The translations under genes were made by a program, and so were the position numbers. The notes beneath the pieces are model-generated. The model was given only the letters and a program-made list of their open reading frames with translations. It did no database searches and was not told where the DNA came from. This document shows positions 57,667 to 64,000 of a stretch of 64,000 nt of DNA, piece by piece. Position 1 is the first letter of the stretch. Every line of letters begins with the position of its first letter. This stretch comes from Nitrospirota bacterium (GTDB lineage Bacteria > Nitrospirota > Nitrospiria > Nitrospirales > Nitrospiraceae), in assembly GCA_004296885.1 (NCBI GenBank), contig SCVN01000016.1:1-64000 (forward strand), read 5' to 3'.

Positions 57667-57790
57667 CAGGATGTTGAAAAATGTTGCCAGCTTTGTTCTC
57701 GCATCACGCAGAGGCTCGCCGTACGGCGCGGAGTACGACTCGCCTCTTTGTTCGCTGCGGCCTCGCTGGACAGCCTTTTTGAACATCCTG
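57667..57790. repeat. Palindromic element between phoH and ybeY
   Basis: Terminal 15-base inverted repeats CAGGATGTTGAAAAA (57667-57681) and TTTTTGAACATCCTG (57776-57790) differ at one base; nested inner pairs include CCAGC/GCTGG and CAGAGGC/GCCTCT. The 124-base unit starts on the base after the phoH stop and ends 14 bases before ybeY. It resembles a non-autonomous palindromic or MITE-like repeat. Confidence 0.7.
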
Positions 57791-57804
57791 GAGACGGTTT
57801 GCTG

Positions 57805-58287
57805 ATGCCGGTGACGGTGCGTTGTTCGGTCCGGCGCATCCCGCTGCGCCGCGCCGGAATCGAACAGTTGGCGCAGCGTATTTTGGATGCGACGGGCGAG
57901 GTCCGAGCCGACGTGAGCCTGTCGTTCATCGGCGATGCGTCCATGCGCCGCCTCAACCGGCAGTATCGCCGCAAGGATGCCACCACCGACGTGCTGGCGT
58001 TCCCGATGCGACATATCCGACCACGCTTCATGCCTCACGCTTCACGTTTCACGTCTTCCATGCTCGGCGACGTGGTGATCTCACTCCCGCAGGCGGTCCG
58101 CCAGGCGCGCGAGCGCGGCCTCCCGTTGCATCATGAACTCGCCACGCTGCTCATCCACGGGATGCTCCATCTCCTCGGGTACGACCATGAACGAAATGTG
58201 CGCGAAGCCCAACGTATGCAGCGGAAGGAGCGGGCCGTTCTGCGGGCCGTCAGCCCCGTGCCGGCGTTGGTGAAGCGGAAAGGGTAA
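57805..58287 (+). CDS. ybeY: Endoribonuclease YbeY
   Basis: A 160-residue rRNA-maturation nuclease. The zinc/histidine motif is HELATLLIHGMLHLLGYDHE; the Y-R-x-K-D-x-x-T-D-V-L-A-F-P-M and LGDVVIS motifs are also present. Between the latter two, about 17 residues are encoded partly by an in-frame heptad repeat (58022-58056). ATG at 57805 is chosen from family alignment; GGAG is 11 bases upstream. Confidence 0.95.
   Translation: MPVTVRCSVRRIPLRRAGIEQLAQRILDATGEVRADVSLSFIGDASMRRLNRQYRRKDATTDVLAFPMRHIRPRFMPHASRFTSSMLGDVVISLPQAVRQARERGLPLHHELATLLIHGMLHLLGYDHERNVREAQRMQRKERAVLRAVSPVPALVKRKG
58022..58056. repeat. In-frame heptad repeat inside ybeY
   Basis: Five consecutive 7-base units cacgctt, catgcct, cacgctt, cacgttt, cacgtct lie in phase within the ybeY reading frame, encoding part of an Arg/His/Ser-rich linker between the DVLAFPM and LGDVVIS motifs. 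Confidence 0.7.
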
Positions 58288-58302
58288 TCGGGCAACCATT
58301 CC

Positions 58303-59232
58303 ATGGGATGGCTCGCGAGGCTCAGTCAGGGGTTGGCCAAGACCAGGGAGCGGGTGAAGGACTCGCTTGTGCGGCTGGTCAGCCGCGGCCCGGACCCGGC
58401 GGTGCTGGAAGAATTGGAAGAAACGCTGATCGCGGCTGATCTGGGCGTGCATACGGTCACGCGGCTGATCGAGCGGCTGCAGGCGGAACGGGGGCGCCTC
58501 GCCTCTTCGGGGCCCGATGCAAGGCATATCCTGGAGGTGTTGAAAGGCACCCTTCTGGAAACCTTGCAGCGTTGCGAGAGCCGGCCGCTCGAAGCCTTGG
58601 TCCGGCAGGGGCCGAAGCCATATGTCCTGCTGGCGGTGGGGGTCAATGGGGTGGGCAAGACCACCACGGTGGCCAAGCTGGCGCAGCGATTGAAGACTGC
58701 CGGGCATCAGCCGGTGCTGGTGGCGGCGGACACGTTTCGCGCGGCGGCGATCGAGCAATTGCTGGTCTGGGGCGGTCGCGTCGGGGTGGATGTCGTGCGG
58801 CAACAACAGGGGTCCGATCCCTCCGCCGTGGTGTTCGACGGGTTGGCTGCGGCGAAGGCCCGACACGCCGACGTGCTGCTGATCGACACGGCCGGCCGGC
58901 TCCATACCAAGTCGAACCTGATGGACGAGCTAAAAAAAATGAAGCGGGTTCTGGCCCGCGAACTGCCGGGCGCGCCGCACGAGGTGCTCTTGGTGCTGGA
59001 CGGGACGGCGGGTCAGAATGCGCTGTCCCAGGCCCGGCAGTTCCACGAGGCGGTGGGGGTGACCGGGCTGGCCGTGACCAAACTGGACGGGACGGCGCGC
59101 GGCGGAATCGTCGTTGCGATCGCCGAGGAGCTGAAGATTCCGGTCCGCCTCGTCGGCGTGGGAGAGGGGATCGAGGACTTGCAGGATTTTCACGCCGAAG
59201 AGTTCGTGGACGCCTTGGTCGCGACCTCCTGA
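58303..59232 (+). CDS. ftsY: Signal recognition particle receptor FtsY
   Basis: The 309-residue SRP GTPase receptor targets membrane proteins. NG domain with G1 GVNGVGKTTT near residue 112, DTFRAAAIEQL, DTAGR and TKLDGTARGG motifs. The acidic A domain of E. coli FtsY is absent; the N-terminal helix is short, as in many bacteria. It follows ybeY by 15 bases. Confidence 0.97.
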   Translation: MGWLARLSQGLAKTRERVKDSLVRLVSRGPDPAVLEELEETLIAADLGVHTVTRLIERLQAERGRLASSGPDARHILEVLKGTLLETLQRCESRPLEALVRQGPKPYVLLAVGVNGVGKTTTVAKLAQRLKTAGHQPVLVAADTFRAAAIEQLLVWGGRVGVDVVRQQQGSDPSAVVFDGLAAAKARHADVLLIDTAGRLHTKSNLMDELKKMKRVLARELPGAPHEVLLVLDGTAGQNALSQARQFHEAVGVTGLAVTKLDGTARGGIVVAIAEELKIPVRLVGVGEGIEDLQDFHAEEFVDALVATS

Positions 59233-59239
59233 CCTCCAG

Positions 59240-61474
59240 ATGTATTCTCCCGGCATCGGTCCGTCGGTTCAAGTTTTGCGGAACAGCATGGCACACGCGC
59301 CTCTCGTGATCATTGCGGCATTGCTCCTGGCGGATGGGCTGGCCTTGGCCGACGGGGCGATGGCCGAGGGGGCCGCTCGTTCAGCGGATCTCCGGCACCA
59401 TGAACTCTCCGTCGAGTTGCTGCCGCAGCAACATCGGCTGCGCGTGACCGACCGGATGACCGTCACGGTCCCGGCAGGCGCTCCGCCGTCTTTCTCCTGG
59501 TCGCTCAATCCTGCCTTGCACGTAACCGCGGTGATGCATGAAGGGCGGCCGCTCCGCTGGGACGTTCAGCCGCCGACCGGAGAGGGCCAGGCCGGACGGG
59601 ATCGGCTGCGGCAGGTGACGGTCCCCCTGGCTGCCCCCGTGGCGGAACGGAGGGAACTGAAACTGGAAGTCCGGTACGAGGGCCTGCTCGACGATCCGCC
59701 CCGCGAATCTCGCCAGCTCCGGTTCGTGACGCCCAGCGACACAGAGGGCCATATCGGGAGCGAAGGCGTCTACCTGAGCGGCGAGACCCATTGGTATCCG
59801 GATGTCGAGGGCTCGCTGCCGACCTTCGCGGTGCACGTCACGCTGCCCGAAGGCTGGTCGGCGGTGACGCATGGTCTGCAGGTCGCGCGGCGGGTCCAGA
59901 ACGGTCACGTGGTCGAGGATTGGGAGGTAACCGCGAAGACCGAAGCGCTGTCACTGGTCGCAAACCGTTTCGTGCAGGCTCATCGGGCGTGGAAGGCTCC
60001 GGACGGGCGGACGGTGGACGTGGCGACCTATTTGTTCCCCGAAGAAGCCCAGCTGGCCGAGGAGTATCTGGCCGCGACCGTCCGCTACCTCGACGCCTAC
60101 AGTCGTCTGTTGGGGCCCTATCCCTTTCCGAAGTTCGCCGTGGTCGAGAATTTTTTTGCCAGCGGGTTGGGCATGCCCTCGTTTACCCTGCTGGGCAGCG
60201 GCGTGGTGAAGCGGCACTATGTCCAGCCCTATGCCCTCGGGCATGAGATCGTCCATTCCTGGATCGGCAACTGGGTGTTGAACCAACGGGAGCAGGGCAA
60301 TTGGGTGGAGGGGCTGACGACCTATCTGGCCAACTATTATTACGATGAGCTCACCGGCAAACCAGACCAGGCCCGAGACCAGCGTCGCTTGATGCTGTTG
60401 AGCTATGCGGTCTACGTGCGGCCGGAGGAGGATTATCCGGTGGCGGCCTTTCGGCAGAAGACCGACCAGAAGGACAACGCCATCGGGTATCAAAAAACCG
60501 CGATGATCTTTCACCAGCTCCGCCGGGAGCTGGGCGAGGAAGTCTTTTGGTCGGCGATCCGCAAGCTGGTGGCCGGCTATGGCGGGACCTATGCCGGATG
60601 GGCCGACTTGGAGCGGGTTTTCGCCGCGGCCAGCGGGAAGGAGCTGCGCTGGTTTTTCGCCCAATGGGTCGAACGGCCCGGCGCGCCGCTGGTGACGATT
60701 GCGGCTGTGCGAGCCGACCGACCTCCCGAGGCCGAGCCGGAATCCGGATTCCGGCTCACCGTTCGGATCGGTCAAAGTGGGGAGCCGTACCGGCTTCGTC
60801 TCCGGCTGGTGGCGGATTTGGCGGGAGGGCGGACCCACGAGGCCTGGCTGGAGGTACAGGGCGCCGAGCAAACCCTGAGCGTTCTCATGCCGGGCGCGCC
60901 GGTTCGGCTCCGTCTCGATCCGGACTTCGACACGTTCAGGCGCCTGCCCAGGGAGCAGCTCCCTCCGATGCTCAACCTCTATGTGACCGACCGGAACCGG
61001 ACCCTGGTGCTGCCGGTCGCCGAGCCCGCGACGGAAACGGCCCCCTATCGGGAGCTGGGGCGGCAGGTGGCCGCCCGCGAACCGGCCATAACGCAGCTCA
61101 CCGATCGAGAGCCGGTCCCGGCCGAGGGATCGCTGCTCATTCTGGGAGGGCCGATGCTCAACGAGGGAACGGCGCTCATGCGGCAGGCCTGCGGCGAGAG
61201 GGTCCGGTTGGAGCGCGACCGCTTCACGCTCGACGGGACCGTCTACGAGGGGCAGGGCTTTGCGCTCCTCTTGTCCTGCCGGCGTCCGGACCGTCCGGGC
61301 AGCGTTACGACGCTGTTTTACGGCCTGTCGCCACAGGCGGCGGCCAAGGTTGCGCGCTTGCTATTTTTCTACGGATGGCAGAGTTATGTGGTGTTTCGGG
61401 ATGGGGCCGTGGTGACGCGGGGAGATTTCTCTTCCGTGCAAGACGAACTGGAGGTGTCCGTTGAAATGCCGTGA
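59240..61474 (+). CDS. M1-type metallopeptidase, exported
   Basis: A 744-residue protein with a signal peptide (hydrophobic run in the first 45 residues; ATG at 59288 is a likelier start by signal-peptide length). The zinc site is HEIVHSW at about residue 335-339 with a third-ligand Glu in WVEGLTTY; the usual GAMEN motif is replaced by GLGMPSF. The C-terminal region has beta-rich domains and a late P-loop-free region. Substrate unknown. It overlaps the next gene by 14 bases. Confidence 0.85.
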   Translation: MYSPGIGPSVQVLRNSMAHAPLVIIAALLLADGLALADGAMAEGAARSADLRHHELSVELLPQQHRLRVTDRMTVTVPAGAPPSFSWSLNPALHVTAVMHEGRPLRWDVQPPTGEGQAGRDRLRQVTVPLAAPVAERRELKLEVRYEGLLDDPPRESRQLRFVTPSDTEGHIGSEGVYLSGETHWYPDVEGSLPTFAVHVTLPEGWSAVTHGLQVARRVQNGHVVEDWEVTAKTEALSLVANRFVQAHRAWKAPDGRTVDVATYLFPEEAQLAEEYLAATVRYLDAYSRLLGPYPFPKFAVVENFFASGLGMPSFTLLGSGVVKRHYVQPYALGHEIVHSWIGNWVLNQREQGNWVEGLTTYLANYYYDELTGKPDQARDQRRLMLLSYAVYVRPEEDYPVAAFRQKTDQKDNAIGYQKTAMIFHQLRRELGEEVFWSAIRKLVAGYGGTYAGWADLERVFAAASGKELRWFFAQWVERPGAPLVTIAAVRADRPPEAEPESGFRLTVRIGQSGEPYRLRLRLVADLAGGRTHEAWLEVQGAEQTLSVLMPGAPVRLRLDPDFDTFRRLPREQLPPMLNLYVTDRNRTLVLPVAEPATETAPYRELGRQVAAREPAITQLTDREPVPAEGSLLILGGPMLNEGTALMRQACGERVRLERDRFTLDGTVYEGQGFALLLSCRRPDRPGSVTTLFYGLSPQAAAKVARLLFFYGWQSYVVFRDGAVVTRGDFSSVQDELEVSVEMP

Positions 61475-62594
61475 TCATGTGGTGGCCGCTCTGGCGCTCT
61501 CCTTGTCGATCCTGACCGGAACGGCAATGGCCGAACCCTGGCCGGTGCCTGTGAAGGCCGATCCGTCAGAACATCATTTGACGAATATTCGGCAACTGAC
61601 GTTCGGCAACAAGAATGCCGAGGCCTATTTCTCCTTCGACGGGACGAAGTTGATCTTTCAGTCCACGACCGATTACGGGGATGGGCCGCAGATGATCGAC
61701 AAGCCCAGGGAAGGCTCCAGTCTGGGCTGTTATCAAATGTACGTGCTGGATCTGCAGAGCAAGGCCGTCAGACGGGTCAGCACCGGGCTTGGGACGACGA
61801 CTTGCGGTTATTTCTTTCCCGGCGATCGCCGGATTCTCTTTTCCTCCACACATCTCACGAGTCCGAACTGCCCGCCCAAGCCCAAGATCGAAGGCCGGTA
61901 CCGCTGGGCCTTGGACAACTACGACATCTTTTCGTTCAAGGTGGACGGCCAGCAGCCCCATCGGATGACGACCACGCCAGGCTATGACGCGGAGGCGACG
62001 ATCTCGCCGGACGGCAAGACCATCGTCTTTACCTCGGTGCGGGACGGGGATCTCGACCTCTATGCCATGAACATGGACGGGACCCACGTCCGGCGCCTGA
62101 CCGACGAATTGGGCTATGACGGGGGTGCATTCTTCTCGCCCGACAGCAAGCGGATTGTCTATCGGGCATCGCATCCCAAGGAACCGGAGGCCGTCGCCCA
62201 ATACAAAACCTTGCTGGCGCAAAATCTGGTTGAGCCGGGTCAGTTGGAGATCTTCGTTATGAACGCCGACGGGACCGGCAAGCGGCCGGTGACAGCCAAC
62301 GGCGCGTCGAACTTCGCCCCCTTCTTTCACCCGGACGGCCGCCGGATCATCTTTTCGTCCAACCTGCCGGAGCGGCAGGCCGGGACGTCGGCCGACCAGC
62401 CCAAAGGCCCGCCGACGTTCCACCTCCACCTCATCGGCGAGGATGGAACCGGCTTGGAGCAAGTGACCTTTGCGGGCGGCTTCAACAGCTTCCCGATGTT
62501 CTCGCCGGACGGCACCCAGCTGGTCTGGATCTCCGACCGGGGGGCCGGCGCCCGCGGCGAGTTCAATATCTTCCTGGCCGACTGGGTGCCGTAA
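61461..62594 (+). CDS. TolB-like beta-propeller protein, exported
   Basis: A 377-residue product with a signal peptide (cleavage near Ala-Met-Ala-Glu). Six or so WD40-like PD40 blades each show S-P-D-G-x-x-I-V-F-x-S or F-S-F-D-G-T-x-x-I-F-Q-S. TTG start overlaps the M1 peptidase end. Similar propellers are periplasmic or sensor-like; the partner may be the adjacent peptidase (inference). A GC-bonded Cys pair (N-C-P-P) is in the middle. Confidence 0.85.
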   Translation: MKCRDHVVAALALSLSILTGTAMAEPWPVPVKADPSEHHLTNIRQLTFGNKNAEAYFSFDGTKLIFQSTTDYGDGPQMIDKPREGSSLGCYQMYVLDLQSKAVRRVSTGLGTTTCGYFFPGDRRILFSSTHLTSPNCPPKPKIEGRYRWALDNYDIFSFKVDGQQPHRMTTTPGYDAEATISPDGKTIVFTSVRDGDLDLYAMNMDGTHVRRLTDELGYDGGAFFSPDSKRIVYRASHPKEPEAVAQYKTLLAQNLVEPGQLEIFVMNADGTGKRPVTANGASNFAPFFHPDGRRIIFSSNLPERQAGTSADQPKGPPTFHLHLIGEDGTGLEQVTFAGGFNSFPMFSPDGTQLVWISDRGAGARGEFNIFLADWVP

Positions 62595-62603
62595 TGCCGA
62601 GAG

Positions 62604-62678
62604 ACGTGAGGCGTAAAACGTGAGGGGTGAGTCCAGAGAGAAAGCGTCAGCCTTGTGTCACGCCTCACGCCTCATGTC
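62604..62678. repeat. Inverted heptad repeats around the PAP2 start
   Basis: The left arm (from 62604: acgtgag, gcgtaaa, acgtgag, gggtgag) and the right arm (tcacgcc, tcacgcc, tcatgtc, ending 62678) are imperfect reverse complements with 7-base periodicity. The arms match at about 16 of 21 positions, forming a hairpin. The PAP2 ATG lies inside the right arm. Confidence 0.65.
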
Positions 62679-63693
62679 CATTGTCCTTTCCTGCACGGCA
62701 CTGGGCCTCATCTTTTGGGGCCTGCATCAACTCGACATGCCCTTGATCCGGTTCATGCGTTCGGTGCACCAACCCTGGCTTGAACAGAGCGGCGATCTGC
62801 TGGCGCGCCTTGGCAGCGGTGCGGTCCTGGTGGCGTTCAGCGCGGCCTTGCTCGTCGCCGGCCGCCTGCGGATGCAGCCGGCTCTCTTTCATGCCGGCTT
62901 GCAGGGGCTGGTGGCCCACGGCGCGTCGGCGCTGGTGACCCAACTGCTCAAACATACGATCGGCCGGCCCAGACCGCGTGTGACCCAGGAGGGAGAATTT
63001 CAGTTCGAACCGTCGTTTGTCAGCGGATTCGACTCATTCCCCTCCGGCCATACTTCGGCGTCCTTCGCCGTGGCCACGGTGCTGGCCCGCCATTTTCCCC
63101 GGCTCGGCTGGATCGGCTATCTGGCCGCGGCGCTGATCGCCTGCAGCCGCGTCTGGCGTGGCTCGCACTTTCCGACCGATGCGGTCGGGGGGGCGGCGAT
63201 CGGGGTCTTGATCGGGGCGTTGCTGGCCTATTCGTATCTGGACTGGCTCACGGTCTGCTCGCGGATGCTCACCAAGCTGGCGCTGGCCCTGTCGGCGGTC
63301 TTTGCGCTGTTCTGGCCCATGGTGCAGTCCTCTTCCGATCACCGGGGGGCCCTGTGGCTCACAGGGGCTGGGTTTGTCGCGATTCTCGTCGGCCTCGGAC
63401 TGCGTTGGAGAGCAATGTTCGCCGGCCAATCTGCGGATGTCCGTCCCTGGTCAGGGCTTCTGCTCGGGGCCGGGCTGGCCTTGAGCACCGGCTTCTGGCT
63501 GGTCTCAGCGGCGGCCATGCTGGCGCTCGTGGCATGGGGGGTGAGCCGGACGGACAAGGGCATCCTATCCGGTCGGGAATGTGAGCCGGCTCCGTGTCAG
63601 CCGCGGTTCTTGATGGAGACTGGCGTGACGATCGGCGTGGGGCTTGTGGCTGGTTTCCTCCACATGGTGCAGGGTCTTCTTCCCCTTCTTTGA
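62674..63693 (+). CDS. PAP2-family membrane phosphatase
   Basis: A 339-residue protein with about nine transmembrane segments. The acid-phosphatase motifs are in order: KHTIGRPRP, PSGHTSA and SRVWRGSHFPTD. It probably dephosphorylates a lipid phosphate such as undecaprenyl pyrophosphate or phosphatidate. A C-terminal half of extra hydrophobic segments follows. The ATG at 62674 lies inside a heptad repeat without a ribosome site; GTG at 62620, in frame, has GAGG upstream. Confidence 0.88.
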   Translation: MSIVLSCTALGLIFWGLHQLDMPLIRFMRSVHQPWLEQSGDLLARLGSGAVLVAFSAALLVAGRLRMQPALFHAGLQGLVAHGASALVTQLLKHTIGRPRPRVTQEGEFQFEPSFVSGFDSFPSGHTSASFAVATVLARHFPRLGWIGYLAAALIACSRVWRGSHFPTDAVGGAAIGVLIGALLAYSYLDWLTVCSRMLTKLALALSAVFALFWPMVQSSSDHRGALWLTGAGFVAILVGLGLRWRAMFAGQSADVRPWSGLLLGAGLALSTGFWLVSAAAMLALVAWGVSRTDKGILSGRECEPAPCQPRFLMETGVTIGVGLVAGFLHMVQGLLPLL

Positions 63694-63709
63694 CTGCCCA
63701 TCACGAATC

Positions 63710-63997
63710 TTATCCGTGCGGGCCGAACCGGGGGATCGGAACCGGAGGCTTGTCGGGGAGTCCTTTGACCATCGGCTCGTTGGATAGGAGGCTGTACCCG
63801 TACCGTTCCAGAATGACCTGGTACTCCTTGGCCTCGGGCGGAAGCTGGGGTTTCAAGCGGGAAGGCATCATGATCATGGTCCGTCCCGGCTGGGTCAGGT
63901 GCGGCTGCATCTTGGCCTCTTCTCCCGGCTTGATGAGGATGGCTTTCCGCTTCGCGTAAAAAATCAACGAGGGTCTCGGAGGACCGTACAGGATCAA
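63710..63997 (-). CDS. Unrecognised small protein, probably cut by window edge
   Basis: A 95-residue frame that is still open at the right end of the window, so the N-terminus may be missing. The visible part is Pro/Lys-rich with alternating Met (G-R-T-M-I-M-M-P) and no membrane segment or motif I can name. It is convergent with the PAP2 gene. Coding status is moderate, supported by the absence of a competing frame. Confidence 0.45.
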   Translation of the reverse strand: MILYGPPRPSLIFYAKRKAILIKPGEEAKMQPHLTQPGRTMIMMPSRLKPQLPPEAKEYQVILERYGYSLLSNEPMVKGLPDKPPVPIPRFGPHG

Positions 63998-64000
63998 CCG

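Noticed and set aside
57667-57790. Palindromic element as an intrinsic terminator of phoH
   Set aside because: No uninterrupted GC-rich stem followed by a T tract; ybeY follows immediately and would be cut off.
57748-57804. N-terminal extension of ybeY into the palindromic element
   Set aside because: The extra residues are encoded by the repeat and are absent from the YbeY family start.

Overview
This window is a GC-rich, gene-dense bacterial chromosome segment with no plasmid, phage, transposase or CRISPR signature. Gene content and style (a run of HEAT-repeat proteins, high-GC codon use, twin minor-pilin operons with PilY1, a citramalate/threonine operon, secreted proteins of no known family, and heptad and palindromic intergenic repeats) suggest Nitrospirota, probably a Nitrospira-like organism. 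That assignment is inference: no nitrite oxidoreductase, rRNA or other decisive marker is present.

Layout. (1) 1-4334: five consecutive co-directional HEAT-repeat genes, the first cut by the window edge. (2) 4342-8007: UDP-glucose dehydrogenase on the minus strand, divergent from a CBS-pair protein, then a membrane-anchored spermidine-synthase-like protein. (3) 8243-12022: small redox and periplasmic proteins (cupredoxin, a secreted unknown, a dicluster ferredoxin, DUF192, a Rieske ferredoxin, a chagasin-like protein) and D-amino-acid transaminase. (4) 12239-22260: the translation/RNA operon rimP-nusA-infB-ylxP-rbfA-truB-rpsO-pnp, followed by an M16 peptidase. (5) 22548-23780: two secreted proteins of unknown family behind a strong sigma-70-like promoter, closed by a terminator shared with the convergent mutS. 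(6) 23835-30922, minus strand: pdxJ-acpS-nnrED-tsaE-HIT-lapA-mutS. (7) 31189-38958: the aspartate-family operon (aminotransferase, hom, thrC, an ApgM-like protein, lysC, cimA), with a clear promoter. (8) 39122-43221: IHF/HU protein, MerR regulator, tRNA-Pro(GGG), two tandem covarying stem-loop elements and a terminator, then surE-cysS-rlmB. (9) 43208-56483: an orphan LuxR-type HTH protein, prepilin peptidase, two successive minor-pilin operons, PilY1 and a cadherin-like lipoprotein. (10) 56620-63693: phoH-ybeY-ftsY, M1-type peptidase, TolB-like propeller protein and PAP2 phosphatase, with three repeat elements in or between these genes; a partial unknown gene sits at the right edge.

How the parts fit together. 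Region 4 supports ribosome maturation, initiation and RNA turnover. Region 7 makes threonine and homoserine-derived products from aspartate, and isoleucine precursors from pyruvate through citramalate. Its ApgM-like protein sits where homoserine kinase would be expected but has lost several metal ligands. Region 9 forms most of the minor-pilin and tip complex of a type IV pilus plus its leader peptidase, but not the motor or secretin.

The most noteworthy signals are: the tandem covarying elements ahead of surE; the degenerate ApgM-like protein; the HEAT-repeat cluster; the palindromic element between phoH and ybeY; a heptad repeat inserted in frame inside ybeY; homopolymer tracts in pilY1 (G9) and mutS (C8); and a low-GC 3' portion of cysS.
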